NCBI GenBank assembly: GCA_944391395.1
Contig: CALXTI010000007.1
Coordinates: 1-55,564, forward strand
DNA length: 55,564 nt
From: an uncultured Alphaproteobacteria bacterium
GTDB lineage: Bacteria; Pseudomonadota; Alphaproteobacteria; RF32; CAG-239
Direction: 5' to 3'
Shown here: one piece after another, positions 8,608-16,891 of the stretch
Position numbering within the stretch: the first letter of the stretch is position 1
Layout of the letters: each line of letters opens with the position of its first letter
Notes under the pieces: generated by a model
What the model saw: only the letters and a program-made list of their open reading frames with translations
The model's database searches: none
What the model was told of the DNA's origin: nothing
Translations under genes and position numbers: made by a program

Positions 8608-9579
8608 TTACCGCTCCATTGCTTTTTTTAAAGAAATAGAATGCCTTTGAAAATTTTCATAATAATGTACCCGTATTGCATTATCTAAATTAACATTAAA
8701 TTTTTTTAAGAAATAAAGTAACTTATTCAGATGAGCCAGTGACGGAAAATAATGTCCGCTGTCAAGACCGATTTCAGTAATAATCCCCTTGTCGATTTTT
8801 ATTGACCCTCCGCATTTAATCGGCATTCCTTTGGTCAGGGAAGTATGTTTATGATTTTTATCTCCATAGCATCCGTAAAAAATATTTTCTTTACTTAAAA
8901 CAAAAAGAAATTCTTTATCTTGTGGTGTTGTCAACAATTTATCTTCATTGCCGTATAACAAGCCGTTTTTAATTTTTATTTGATGAGATTTTAAAATATC
9001 ATCGGAATAATACTCTATTTGCGGAATTAAATCAAAATTACAGTGTTTTTCCAAAAAGAGAAAAAAGGGTATTTTTTGAGAATTGTTTTCCCATGCTTGA
9101 ATATAGTTGGCCAAAGCCAACCGATGCACGGGATCAACAACTTCAAGAAGATATTTTCCCAGCATTAAGTTATTTTCAAAATCATAAATAGATTCATTAT
9201 TCAGCGGTAAAAGTTTTTTATTTTTCAGTTCAAACAAATCTTCTATTTCAGGATTATACAACTCTTTGCGATCTCTTAATATTTCTAACTTTTGTAGCTT
9301 TTGCAGCTCCGTAAGATATAATTGCTTTTTCAATATATTATTTTTGATTTCTTTAAGATAGACGTTATCATTAGTCAAACTGGCTCTTAAACTTGACAAT
9401 ATATCAATTCTATCTGATAAAGAAGACAAATCGGTACAATCAATGTTTTCATAGAGTTTTAGTAAGGTCAGAAACTCTATCATATCTTTGGTATATTTAT
9501 ATTGTGAAAAGAAGTTAAACGATTGAATGTTTCTATAAGAAACATTCACATCCGTGCATATAAAATCCGAATTGTTCAT
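8608..9579 (-). CDS. Protein with C-terminal SGHYxP-type motif
   Basis: First gene of the operon, 323 residues, not recognised as a whole. The N-terminal half is charged and helical (KNNILKKQLYLTELQKLQKLEIL, about 85-107, coiled-coil-like). The C-terminal part reads GSIKIDKGIITEIGLDSGHYFPSLAHLNKLLYFLKKFNVNLDNA, split by the motif SGHYFP. From memory, the pattern G-x-I-x-x-I-x-x-x-SGHYxP followed by a helix ending G/N-V-x-L occurs at the C-termini of diverse secreted and effector-like bacterial proteins, where its role is unclear. There is no signal peptide. The gene has a ~295-bp upstream gap shared with pilin cassette 1, so both are probably transcribed divergently from it. Confidence 0.55.
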   Translation of the reverse strand: MNNSDFICTDVNVSYRNIQSFNFFSQYKYTKDMIEFLTLLKLYENIDCTDLSSLSDRIDILSSLRASLTNDNVYLKEIKNNILKKQLYLTELQKLQKLEILRDRKELYNPEIEDLFELKNKKLLPLNNESIYDFENNLMLGKYLLEVVDPVHRLALANYIQAWENNSQKIPFFLFLEKHCNFDLIPQIEYYSDDILKSHQIKIKNGLLYGNEDKLLTTPQDKEFLFVLSKENIFYGCYGDKNHKHTSLTKGMPIKCGGSIKIDKGIITEIGLDSGHYFPSLAHLNKLLYFLKKFNVNLDNAIRVHYYENFQRHSISLKKAMER

Positions 9580-9773
9580 TTTTCACATTTCTGTCAATTA
9601 TAGACATATAAGTGATAGCAAAATACGCTTAATTTGTCAACAATAATCACAACTGATATTTTTTTGGCGCAAGTATATTCTGGCGGCGGCTTTAAGAAAG
9701 GCAAATTTGAGATGTTTATTTATTGACACTTATGATGTTTCGTTGCGGTGGTGGCTTGCGGCAATCCGCCGTC

Positions 9774-9874
9774 GATTGCGTTTTATCCCCCAAAAGACTC
9801 TTTAAAATTGCAAAAAAAAAAAACGGTTTATAATTCCGTAGAAATTGATGTTTTTATTGAGTTCGGAGGAATTT
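9774..9874 (+). promoter_or_regulatory. Conserved upstream element of pilin cassette 1
   Basis: Begins near TTGCGTTTTATCCCC and carries AAAAGACTCTTTAAAATTGC, then a run of 12 A (9812-9823), CGGTT, and TATAAT (9829-9834). TTGCAA with TATAAT gives a 15-bp spacer that includes most of the A-run. GGAGGA lies at 9866-9871 before the ATG. The same element, with small changes, precedes cassettes 3 and 5, and a variant precedes cassettes 2 and 4. Confidence 0.75.
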
Positions 9875-10534
9875 ATGCAAGAAAAAGGTCGTTCCATGGT
9901 CGAAATGCTCGGGGTATTAGCGATAATCGGCGTATTGTCTGTCGGGGCGATGACCGGATATTCAAAAGCGATGCTTAAATACAAGCTCAATAAACAAATT
10001 GAGCAAATGAATCAGCTTATAAACATGACATACACATACGGTCCAAAGATTGATACCAGTTCCAATATGGCAAATACTGGTTCTTCTTATATTCCATATT
10101 TCAAAAAGCTCAATTTAATTCCGGACGGCATGACTTATGCTGACAATACGGCTATCTTTGATGCACTTAAAACCCATATTTCCGTTTTTTCCAGTTCAAA
10201 TCCAAACAGTCAAGGTCATAAGATCGTGTATATAGCCATGAGATACGATGGCATTTCTGATAAAAATATTATTTTACAATCTTGTATTCAAAACATGAAG
10301 CTTGCCAAAGAATATGCCGTTGTTTATGAAAGGGACTTTTATATGGCCAAAATCTCAAATGCGGACGGAGAAGATATGGCTCAAGGCATACAGAATTTTT
10401 ATGGTTCTTCGGTTGTGTCCAACTGTAAAGACCATCGCTGCTTAAAGAACGCTTCTTTGAATGATATTTATAAAGCTTGCTCTGATGCTATGGGCAAAAA
10501 CCTTTATCTTACAATCAGCTTTTATTTCAGGTAG
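9875..10534 (+). CDS. Type IV pilin-like protein, cassette 1
   Basis: A 219-residue prepilin-like protein. The leader is MQEKG, cut before RSMVE, with glycine at -1 and glutamate at +5 as prepilin peptidase requires. A 20-residue hydrophobic stretch (MLGVLAIIGVLSVGAM) and the conserved GYSKAMLKYKLNKQ follow. After about residue 45 it diverges from its paralogues: a Ser/Asn-rich middle, then cysteines in a pattern shared by the family (CIQNM, SNCKDHRCLKN, KACSD). The start is the ATG after GGAGGA, not the upstream TTG/ATG. It converges on rplA, sharing a bidirectional terminator. It should be an inner-membrane protein or a secreted fibre subunit; no assembly genes lie nearby. Confidence 0.85.
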   Translation: MQEKGRSMVEMLGVLAIIGVLSVGAMTGYSKAMLKYKLNKQIEQMNQLINMTYTYGPKIDTSSNMANTGSSYIPYFKKLNLIPDGMTYADNTAIFDALKTHISVFSSSNPNSQGHKIVYIAMRYDGISDKNIILQSCIQNMKLAKEYAVVYERDFYMAKISNADGEDMAQGIQNFYGSSVVSNCKDHRCLKNASLNDIYKACSDAMGKNLYLTISFYFR

Positions 10535-10572
10535 AAAAAAGCGCCGTCAAGAGCTTGACGGCGCTTTTTAAT
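10535..10572. terminator. Bidirectional terminator between pilin cassette 1 and rplA
   Basis: AAAAAAGCGCCGTCAA-GAGC-TTGACGGCGCTTTTTAA forms a long GC-rich stem flanked by A and T runs, so it works on both strands. Confidence 0.9.
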
Positions 10573-10588
10573 TTTTTGCTTTAAGATT

Positions 10589-11272
10589 TTACAGCGCTTG
10601 GCTGTCAACCTTAACACCGACACCCATGGTGGAACTTAAAGAAATTTTCTTTAAATATGTTCCTTTCAAGGATTGCGGCTTAGCTTTGATAATGGTTTCG
10701 ATAAACATTTTGGCGTTATCGTAAATCTTATCTTCGCTAAACGAAGCCTTGGCTATTCCGGCATGAACAATACCGGATTTTTCAACACGGTACTGAACTT
10801 CACCGGCTTTGGCTTTTTGCACGGCCGTAGCGACATCGGCGGTTACCGTCCCTAATTTCGGGTTCGGCATCAGGCCTTTCGGACCCAAAACTCTGGCAAC
10901 ACGACCAGCCATGCCCATCATATCGGGCGTGGCGATGCAGCGGTCAAAATCAATCTTGCCGGACAAGATTGAATCCACCAGATTTTCCGCTCCGACGATA
11001 TCGGCGCCGGCGGCTTTGGCTTCATCGGCTTTTTCACCTTGGGCAAACACGGCGACACGGACGGTTTTGCCATTGCCGTGCGGCAGTTGGCAAACGCCTC
11101 TGACCATTTGGTCGGCATATTTCGGATCAACACCCAGGTTGATGGCAACATCAATGGTTTCATCAAACTTGGCGGTTGCATTTTCTTTTACGAGCTTAAC
11201 AGCGTCTTTCAAAGCATAAGCCTTGTTTTTGTCGACGTTTTTATAAGCATTTACAATTCTTTTTCCGGCCAT
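10589..11272 (-). CDS. rplA: 50S ribosomal protein L1
   Basis: L1 of the ribosomal L1 stalk (227 residues), which binds 23S rRNA and, in many bacteria, represses its own mRNA. Recognisable stretches are [19 protein letters not shown], the [14 protein letters not shown] core and [14 protein letters not shown] use the ATG at 11272 ([10 protein letters not shown]), since the frame's upstream extension overlaps rplK and lacks family likeness. It follows rplK by four bases, the standard L11-L1 pair. Unusually, it is the last gene: the next locus is a convergent pilin cassette where rplJ-rplL-rpoB would be expected. Confidence 0.97.
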   Translation of the reverse strand: MAGKRIVNAYKNVDKNKAYALKDAVKLVKENATAKFDETIDVAINLGVDPKYADQMVRGVCQLPHGNGKTVRVAVFAQGEKADEAKAAGADIVGAENLVDSILSGKIDFDRCIATPDMMGMAGRVARVLGPKGLMPNPKLGTVTADVATAVQKAKAGEVQYRVEKSGIVHAGIAKASFSEDKIYDNAKMFIETIIKAKPQSLKGTYLKKISLSSTMGVGVKVDSQAL

Positions 11273-11276
11273 CGTC

Positions 11277-11714
11277 TTACTCCACAACCTTAATACCCAT
11301 GGAAACCGCCTGCCCTTTAACCATATTCATGGCGGATTCAACCGTTGAACAGTTCAAATCCGGCATTTTGGTTTCGGCAATTTCTTTAACCTGAGCCAGC
11401 GTAATCTGACCGGCAAAAGTTTTTCCGGGTTCCTTGGAAGCAGATTGAACATTGGCAGCCTTTTTAATGTAATAGGCAACCGGCGGCAACTTGGTGATAA
11501 AAGTGAAACTTTTGTCTTCATATGCCGTGATAATGACTGGAACGGGAATTCCCGGTTCCATTTTTTGGGTTTCTGCATTGAAAGCTTTGCAAAATTCCAT
11601 AATATTCAAGCCTTTCTGACCCAAAGCAGGACCAACCGGAGGAGACGGGTTGGCTTTGCCGGCGGGGATCTGAAGCTTGATTAAACCTAAAATTTTCTTT
11701 TTAGACTTAGCCAT
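11277..11714 (-). CDS. rplK: 50S ribosomal protein L11
   Basis: L11 of the GTPase-associated centre, 145 residues. The signature [24 protein letters not shown] with its proline-rich N-terminal loop is unmistakable, as is the C-terminal rRNA-binding domain ending [16 protein letters not shown] lies before the ATG. It heads the rplK-rplA operon; no nusG or secE is found upstream. The 249 bp up to the next gene are AT-rich and presumably hold the promoter. I see no L1 operator-like structure that I would defend. Confidence 0.97.
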   Translation of the reverse strand: MAKSKKKILGLIKLQIPAGKANPSPPVGPALGQKGLNIMEFCKAFNAETQKMEPGIPVPVIITAYEDKSFTFITKLPPVAYYIKKAANVQSASKEPGKTFAGQITLAQVKEIAETKMPDLNCSTVESAMNMVKGQAVSMGIKVVE

Positions 11715-11963
11715 TTTTCATACCTCATAAATCAGGTTTCGTGGTTGTCAAGAGCATGGCTGCCCTCCCACGAAATTATGTTAAAACAAACACTTGCCTC
11801 TTAAAAAAGCGAATCGCTCTTTTAAGACGTGGTTCATCAATAACACAACTTAAAAAAAATGCAAGCGTTTTTTGGCTCCGGTCAAGATTTTCAAACTTGA
11901 CAACCCTGCGCTAAGCACATATATTTAAAAAACTTCTTTATTAATTGTTAAAATTCTTTATAT

Positions 11964-12413
11964 ATGATTATGGTTGATAAAATTATGGCAACTTCGCTGT
12001 ATGCGAAAAAAAACAAGGTTGTGTTTGCCTGCGGCAATCGTCATGTGCAATGTTCGCGCCGGAAACTCCGCCTGATGCGCCAGCATGATTTGGGGGCGCT
12101 TTTCCAAAACGGAAACATCTATCGGTTGGAAGATATTTTTCCGCCACAGTCAAACGGCAGAATAAGAGTGATTCCCGCGTTTCGCCACCCGCATGACAAA
12201 TGGGTCAGACGGCATCCGCTCATGGAAACTTATGACGGAAAAGTTATCAGTGTCAGCTGCGCTCAAGACGGCGACCACCTTTTGGTGGAATTGGCGCCAA
12301 ACGTTTTTGGGTTTGCCGAATGCGAAAATTTTGACGACAAACACAAGAAGGTACGGTTTGTTCCTTACAAATACAACCACAAAACCAAAAAAATTTACGG
12401 GTATCTTGAATGA
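11964..12413 (+). CDS. Hypothetical basic protein
   Basis: A 149-residue protein I do not recognise. The frame has three possible ATG starts (11964, 11970, 11985); none has a strong ribosome site, and the third (MATSLYAKKNKVVFACGN) follows GGTTGA. It is rich in Lys, Arg, His and Phe, with beta-like segments (KVISVSCAQDGDHLLVELAPNVFG) and a basic C-terminus (VRFVPYKYNHKTKKIYGYLE). There is no signal or membrane segment. The charge suggests nucleic-acid or ribosome association, which is only a guess. It is transcribed away from rplK and ends before a clear terminator. Confidence 0.5.
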   Translation: MIMVDKIMATSLYAKKNKVVFACGNRHVQCSRRKLRLMRQHDLGALFQNGNIYRLEDIFPPQSNGRIRVIPAFRHPHDKWVRRHPLMETYDGKVISVSCAQDGDHLLVELAPNVFGFAECENFDDKHKKVRFVPYKYNHKTKKIYGYLE

Positions 12414-12433
12414 ACAGTCAACCCCGGGGATTA

Positions 12434-12466
12434 AAACGGAAATCTTGTGATTTCCGTTTTTTGTTT
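12434..12466 (+). terminator. Terminator after the 149-residue hypothetical gene
   Basis: AAAACGGAAATC-TTGT-GATTTCCGTTTTTTGTTT: 10-bp stem followed by a T-run. Confidence 0.9.
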
Positions 12467-12667
12467 ATTTTCAACAGATTGCGCTAAAAAATGCAAGGGA
12501 TTATTTACAACATATTTTTTTATTAAAGATTTATGGCTTTGTGATGCATTTTTTTATTGACAAAAACGCCAAAAGACAGTATATTGATTTTTGTCAAGGA
12601 AATTATTGTGGATATTATTCGCGGGTTTCCTTGTTTTTTTTATTCACCCTTTAATTTAAAAAAATTT

Positions 12668-13507
12668 ATGGAAATTGTAATTCGCAGTTCGTTCGGCCAT
12701 GAAATCATGGCTTGCTGTTTTGCTAACGCTTTTGATGCTAATGTTCTTGTGATTCCAAACAAGGAGACCAAGGAGGAGTATGAAGCGGAGCAGGAAAAGA
12801 TTGTCCACAATCTTTCTTTTTTGAGCGACAAGCTCGTAAAAGTCCCTTTCGACAACCGTGAGGCTGTTGAATATTGGGATATTATCGGTGAACTGAAGGC
12901 CGGTACACTCTCAGACGAAGTATGGGCAGACTTTGCAAAAGCAAGCCTTGTTCCGACCGAGCCGACAGACAATCTGCCACAGTTTGCAGGACTGAAGGAT
13001 AAGGTAAATATCCTGATGGTTCCGCAAAAGCTCATCAGTGATGGTGAGTGCGGTGTGTCTGCAGCCCAGCAGAGCCTCAACCCGCAGGTGTTCAATTTCC
13101 TGAAAGGGAAAGGACAGTTGGTACTCGGGCAGCACTTCCATAAGCTCGATGACTTGGCAACGGTTCAGGCTCTGGCAAAAGAGTTTGATATGTATGTTCC
13201 GGGCATGACGGAAGATACGGAAGTATTCGGTATCCGCGGCGTGCAGCACAAGATGTACTACAATATGTACAATCAGCTGTCAGCTTCTGTCGGCATCGCC
13301 GGCACCCATACCTGGATTATGCTGGCAATGTTCCCTGACATTCCACAGATTATCCTGTACAACAGGAATGGTGTGGAGCACTGGGACACCATTGCCGAGG
13401 CATTCCGCGCGAACGGCAAGAACATCTACGCCATCGGGTTTGATGAGAACACCGATATGGCGGAATTAAGTAAGGTTATAGAGGAGCAGTTCAATCAGCT
13501 CTTCTAG
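12668..13507 (+). CDS. Glycosyltransferase-like protein with foreign codon use
   Basis: A 279-residue protein from the ATG at 12668 (MEIVIRSSFGHEIM). The frame extends further 5', but that part is extremely AT-rich and looks non-coding. Two Rossmann-like halves are visible, the second with KGQLVLGQHFHKLDDLATV and SVGIAGTHTWIMLAMFP followed by PQIILYNRNG, a layout resembling GT-B or GT9 sugar-nucleotide sites. That reading is tentative. The gene prefers CTG/CTC, CAG and AAG where neighbours use TTA/TTG, CAA and AAA, and there is no visible Shine-Dalgarno site, so recent acquisition is likely. It ends at a clean terminator directly ahead of pilin cassette 2. Confidence 0.5.
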   Translation: MEIVIRSSFGHEIMACCFANAFDANVLVIPNKETKEEYEAEQEKIVHNLSFLSDKLVKVPFDNREAVEYWDIIGELKAGTLSDEVWADFAKASLVPTEPTDNLPQFAGLKDKVNILMVPQKLISDGECGVSAAQQSLNPQVFNFLKGKGQLVLGQHFHKLDDLATVQALAKEFDMYVPGMTEDTEVFGIRGVQHKMYYNMYNQLSASVGIAGTHTWIMLAMFPDIPQIILYNRNGVEHWDTIAEAFRANGKNIYAIGFDENTDMAELSKVIEEQFNQLF

Positions 13508-13531
13508 TTCTTTACTTATAAAGAACAGATT

Positions 13532-13558
13532 AGGCAGCGCAAGCTGCCTTTTTTGTTT
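13532..13558 (+). terminator. Terminator after the glycosyltransferase-like gene
   Basis: GGCAGC-GCAA-GCTGCC followed by TTTTTTG. Confidence 0.85.
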
Positions 13559-13650
13559 TAAATCACGTTTATTTTCCCTGTTTCGCTTGCACGACCATTA
13601 TATGTCCGAACACAGGGATTTCATAAAAGAAACGACATCTCTGGCGGTCA

Positions 13651-13750
13651 TAACTTATCCCCACGAGACTCTTTAAAATTGCAAAAAAAAAAACGGTTTA
13701 GAATATCGGGAAAATAGGTGTTCTTTTGCAATTTTTCAGGAGTTCTTTTG
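13651..13750 (+). promoter_or_regulatory. Conserved upstream element of pilin cassette 2 (variant type)
   Basis: Starts TAACTTATCCCCACGAGACTC, then TTTAAAATTGC, a run of 11 A (13683-13693), CGGTT and TAGAAT. It differs from the cassette 1 type by ACGAG for AAAAG and by the sequence after the -10. AGGAG at 13738-13742 precedes the ATG. Cassette 4 has the same variant. Confidence 0.75.
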
Positions 13751-14404
13751 ATGAATTGGTTTGATTTTTTTAATTTTTTCTCTCCGGCACACAACGAAAA
13801 AAGACAAGCAGATGCGCCGTTATGCGGGCGTTCCATGGTCGAGATGCTGGGGGTATTAGCAATCATAGGTGTGCTGTCGGTCGGGGCAATGTCGGGTTAC
13901 TCCAAAGCTATGTTTAAGTATAAACTCAATAAGCAAACCGAACAGTTAACGCAACTTTATTATGCTGTTTTACAGATTGATATAACTGACGGAAACATGA
14001 TTCCCTATCTTGAAAAATTAGACCTCATCCCGCAAAATATGATTGCAGAAAACCTCAACTATATTTACGACATTTTTAATCTTCAAATTGTATTGTCGGC
14101 TGATAGCGCACACAAAAATGTTGTTGTTTCGATGACCGACACCCATGACCAAAACAACGCCGTCTGCTTGAATATTTTGAACTCTGCCATTCCTTGGGCC
14201 GCCGAACTTTCTCATATTGGCGTAGACAGTAAACAATCCGCCTCTGATGAACAGCACATGCAGGATTGGTTCTTTGGCGATAATGAAACCCGCTGCACGG
14301 CAAACCACCGATGTATTCGCAGTTTAACTTTGGAACAGATGCAAAATTTATGCCAAATCTGCAACAAAGACTATTGTAATTTGTACATCGCTTTTAACAA
14401 GTAG
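13751..14404 (+). CDS. Type IV pilin-like protein, cassette 2
   Basis: A 217-residue prepilin-like protein with a 26-residue leader (MNWFDFFNFF...RQADAPLCG) cut before RSMVE (E at +5). The hydrophobic N-terminal helix and GYSKAMFKYKLNKQTEQL match the other cassettes; the body diverges. Family-like C-terminal cysteines are present (CLNIL, ETRCTANHRCIRSL, NLCQICNKDYC). ATG at 13751 is chosen for the AGGAG before it. The 3' end overlaps yacG by 11 bp tail-to-tail, with no terminator between. The leader's KRQADAPLCG tail is shared with cassettes 3 and 4 but not 1 and 5, so leader and body segregate independently. Confidence 0.85.
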   Translation: MNWFDFFNFFSPAHNEKRQADAPLCGRSMVEMLGVLAIIGVLSVGAMSGYSKAMFKYKLNKQTEQLTQLYYAVLQIDITDGNMIPYLEKLDLIPQNMIAENLNYIYDIFNLQIVLSADSAHKNVVVSMTDTHDQNNAVCLNILNSAIPWAAELSHIGVDSKQSASDEQHMQDWFFGDNETRCTANHRCIRSLTLEQMQNLCQICNKDYCNLYIAFNK

Positions 14405-14612
14405 AATCCGTTTTGTTTTCATCATCGGTTTGCGCCGACGCACGCTCCAAATCTTCATAATCGCTTTCATCAAGTTCGGTCGCCGGCACGGCGTAGCTGC
14501 CGTTGAACCAGCGGCCTAAGTCAATGTCGGCGCAGCGTTTTGAGCAAAACGGACGATATTTTTCATCGTCCGTTTCTTTGCCGCAAATCGGGCATTTGTG
14601 CAGTTTGACCAT
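14394..14612 (-). CDS. yacG: YacG-family zinc protein (DNA gyrase inhibitor)
   Basis: A 72-residue zinc-finger protein. C7, C10, C23 and C27 (KCPICGKE and FCSKRCADID) form the zinc site, and DLGRWFNGSY is the conserved continuation. Members bind GyrB and inhibit gyrase. I start at the ATG at 14612; the longer frame upstream runs through rng. It is the last gene of dksA-maf-rng-yacG, the usual alphaproteobacterial neighbourhood, with 11 bp between rng and its ATG. The acidic tail (DYEDLERASAQTDDENKTDSTC) reaches into the end of pilin cassette 2. Confidence 0.85.
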   Translation of the reverse strand: MVKLHKCPICGKETDDEKYRPFCSKRCADIDLGRWFNGSYAVPATELDESDYEDLERASAQTDDENKTDSTC

Positions 14613-14623
14613 ATCGCAGCCTT

Positions 14624-15790
14624 TTACTTTTCTACCCTGCCCGTTCCCTGGCACGTCGGACATTCTTCGGTATAAATATCCAAAAGCGAGGGGCGGCGGC
14701 GCTGACGTAAAATTTCCACATTGCCGGCGCGGCTCAAACCTACCACCCGGCCGCGACACGGGTCATCAGCCAAACCGGTTTCCAAAATATCCATCACCGG
14801 TTTCATAAAGCGGTATTCGCTGGAACCGGCAAAATCAACCACTATCTTACCGGACAAATTCTTTAAGCGAATTTGACGGACAATTTCCGCCGCAGCCTCG
14901 TCATTCAAATGCGACACGGCACCGCCGGATTTCAAATCGCCGCTGTCAACATCTATGGCCACACAGGCACGGGTTTGTTCCACGTGGATACTGCCGCCGC
15001 CGGAAAGGTTGACCGTGCGACTCAAAGCCTCGACAATCTGGTCTTCCAGACCGTATTCGGCAAACGGATCGGCTGAATATGCCACCATATCGGCATCGGT
15101 TAATTCCACCAGCTCTTTTTCCAGATTATGGTCATTGACCACGATTTTTTTCAAACTTTCCTTATAACGGCGGATATACTCAAACAACGGATTTTCACGC
15201 ACGTATAATAATGCCGGCGCCGATGCATTGCGCGCTTTGATGCGGATGTTTTCATAGACACCGCGCAATTTGACCATTTCCTCCAGCACATCTTCCACCG
15301 GAAAATCCACCGCCGCCGTGCGCAGCGCCCAGCCTTCCTGACCGGTGATATTTTCCCATACCGCCGTACGATAAACTCTGACCTGCTCTTTGTCTTCAAT
15401 TTTGGAAGAAACATCCACTCCCATCTTAAACGGACGATACACCAAGGTGGTGCCGACAATCTGGATATTGCGAACCACTTTGGCGCCTTTTTCGGCACGC
15501 TTTTCTTGGGCAACCTGAACCACCACGCTTTGTCCTTCGGTCATGTTGAGCTCTTTTAAATCCGCTTCATACGCATTCATGAAAGCATCTTCATTATCGC
15601 CGATATTGACCATAAAACCGACGCGCCCGTTGGCAAGCTCCATTTTGTGCGTTATTTTGCCCAAATACACATTGCCTTCGGATGCTTTGTTTTCGGCGAA
15701 AACATCAATTTCACACATTTTGCCGCCGTCAAGCGCCGCCAAACGAACGTTATCCCCTTTTCTTTCATAGACCAAAGTATCTGCTCTCAT
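14624..15790 (-). CDS. rng: Ribonuclease E/G family endoribonuclease (RNase G)
   Basis: A 388-residue single-strand endoribonuclease for rRNA and mRNA processing, shorter than E. coli RNase G (489). The S1-like domain near residues 35-75 (GNVYLGKITHKMELANGRVGF) leads into the catalytic core with two metal-binding aspartates, in ACVAIDVDSGD and KIVVDFAG. The zinc-link is C377/C380 in EECPTCQGTG, which joins dimers in RNase E. There is no C-terminal degradosome scaffold. Its ATG overlaps the maf stop as ATGA. Confidence 0.9.
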   Translation of the reverse strand: MRADTLVYERKGDNVRLAALDGGKMCEIDVFAENKASEGNVYLGKITHKMELANGRVGFMVNIGDNEDAFMNAYEADLKELNMTEGQSVVVQVAQEKRAEKGAKVVRNIQIVGTTLVYRPFKMGVDVSSKIEDKEQVRVYRTAVWENITGQEGWALRTAAVDFPVEDVLEEMVKLRGVYENIRIKARNASAPALLYVRENPLFEYIRRYKESLKKIVVNDHNLEKELVELTDADMVAYSADPFAEYGLEDQIVEALSRTVNLSGGGSIHVEQTRACVAIDVDSGDLKSGGAVSHLNDEAAAEIVRQIRLKNLSGKIVVDFAGSSEYRFMKPVMDILETGLADDPCRGRVVGLSRAGNVEILRQRRRPSLLDIYTEECPTCQGTGRVEK

Positions 15791-16359
15791 TTTATTCCCG
15801 CTCCTATCAATAAATTTCTGGTTTCATATAAAGGCAAGCCGACCACGCCGGAATATGAGCCGACAATGTTTTTAACAAACCCCGCCAGTTCGCCCTCAAT
15901 TTTGTAACCGCAAACGCCGACCCATTCACCGCCGGCAATATAATTTTTGATTTCTTCTTCGTTCAAACGTTTCATGGAAATCCGCGTCGTAACACAACGG
16001 CTGCTGATTTTGCCGTTTTTATCAATCAGGCAAACAGCGCTGATAACTTTATGATTGCGACCCGATAAAAGCCGCATGACCGCCTCTTGCTCCGCCGCGG
16101 TTTTGGATTTGTGAATAATCCGCAAACCAGCCGCCACCACCGTATCACAGGCCAAAACATTTTCACCCGGATTGTCTGCCGCCACTTTTTTGGCCTTTTC
16201 CAACGCCATGCGCTTAACATACGGCAGCGGCCGCTCATATTTCAAACAACTTTCATCAATATCGGCCGGAATTGTCTTTTTCGGGACATAGCCGATTTGC
16301 TCCAAAAGTTGTCGGCGCTGCGGCGATGAAGAGGCTAAAATAAAATCTTTTACCGGCAT
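15787..16359 (-). CDS. maf: Maf-family nucleotide pyrophosphatase
   Basis: Hydrolyses non-canonical or regulatory nucleoside triphosphates (dTTP/UTP or m7GTP class) to monophosphates. The 190-residue protein shows the N-terminal signature ILASSSPQRRQLLEQIG, then DIDES, ACDTVV with the catalytic aspartate, and LSGRNHKV. It follows dksA by three bases and couples to rng by a 4-bp overlap. The subfamily cannot be fixed with confidence by eye. Maf with rng and yacG is a conserved alphaproteobacterial cluster. Confidence 0.9.
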   Translation of the reverse strand: MPVKDFILASSSPQRRQLLEQIGYVPKKTIPADIDESCLKYERPLPYVKRMALEKAKKVAADNPGENVLACDTVVAAGLRIIHKSKTAAEQEAVMRLLSGRNHKVISAVCLIDKNGKISSRCVTTRISMKRLNEEEIKNYIAGGEWVGVCGYKIEGELAGFVKNIVGSYSGVVGLPLYETRNLLIGAGIK

Positions 16360-16362
16360 GTT

Positions 16363-16788
16363 TTACGCTTCGTCGTCGTAGGTTTTTTCCATCCGCTCGT
16401 GGCGTTCCTGCGCCTCTATGGAAAGTGTGGCAATCGGGCGGGCTTCCAAGCGTTCCAGACCAATCGGCTCGCCGGTTTCCTCACAATAGCCATATGTGCC
16501 GTCTTCAATGCGTTCCAAAGCATCGTTGATTTTGGCAATCAGTTTGCGGGCGCGGTCTTTGGTGCGCAAATCAAGAGATTTGTCGGTTTCCAGCGAAGCA
16601 CGGTCGATTTCGTCCGGCTGGTTCAAACCGCCCTGGCGCAAATCGTCTAACGTGTCCTGCGACTGTTCGACCAGGCTTTTTTTCCAAGCCAAAAGCTTCT
16701 GGCGGAAATACTCCAGCTGCATATCGTTCATATATTCTTCATCAGCCGAAGGTTTGTAGTCTGGGGGAAGAACAATTGAATCTACCAT
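16363..16788 (-). CDS. dksA: RNA polymerase-binding transcription factor DksA
   Basis: A 141-residue secondary-channel factor that acts with ppGpp on RNA polymerase. It has the long N-terminal coiled coil (about 20-95), TYGYCEETGEPIGLERLEARP, and IEAQERHERM. Of the four zinc cysteines of E. coli DksA only C102 remains; the others are T105, S123 and A126. Cysteine-poor DksA is known in alphaproteobacteria and fits the taxonomy. It heads the operon, with a pilin-like gene ending about 100 bp upstream on the same strand. Confidence 0.92.
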   Translation of the reverse strand: MVDSIVLPPDYKPSADEEYMNDMQLEYFRQKLLAWKKSLVEQSQDTLDDLRQGGLNQPDEIDRASLETDKSLDLRTKDRARKLIAKINDALERIEDGTYGYCEETGEPIGLERLEARPIATLSIEAQERHERMEKTYDDEA

Positions 16789-16891
16789 ATTTTCATCTCC
16801 TTCAAATTTTGGGTAACATAATGATTGTTATGAAAAGTAACAACTCCTGTCGATAACTGCAAGCAAATCTGCACACTTAACAACAAGAAAC

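Noticed and set aside
9670..9728. Short plus-strand frame (YSGGGFKKGKFE) before cassette 1
   Set aside because: Only about 18 codons with no start or ribosome site; it might be a relic, but nothing supports it.
12557..12667. N-terminal extension of the glycosyltransferase-like protein
   Set aside because: Very AT-rich, unlike the codon use after 12668, with no ribosome site; treated as non-coding.
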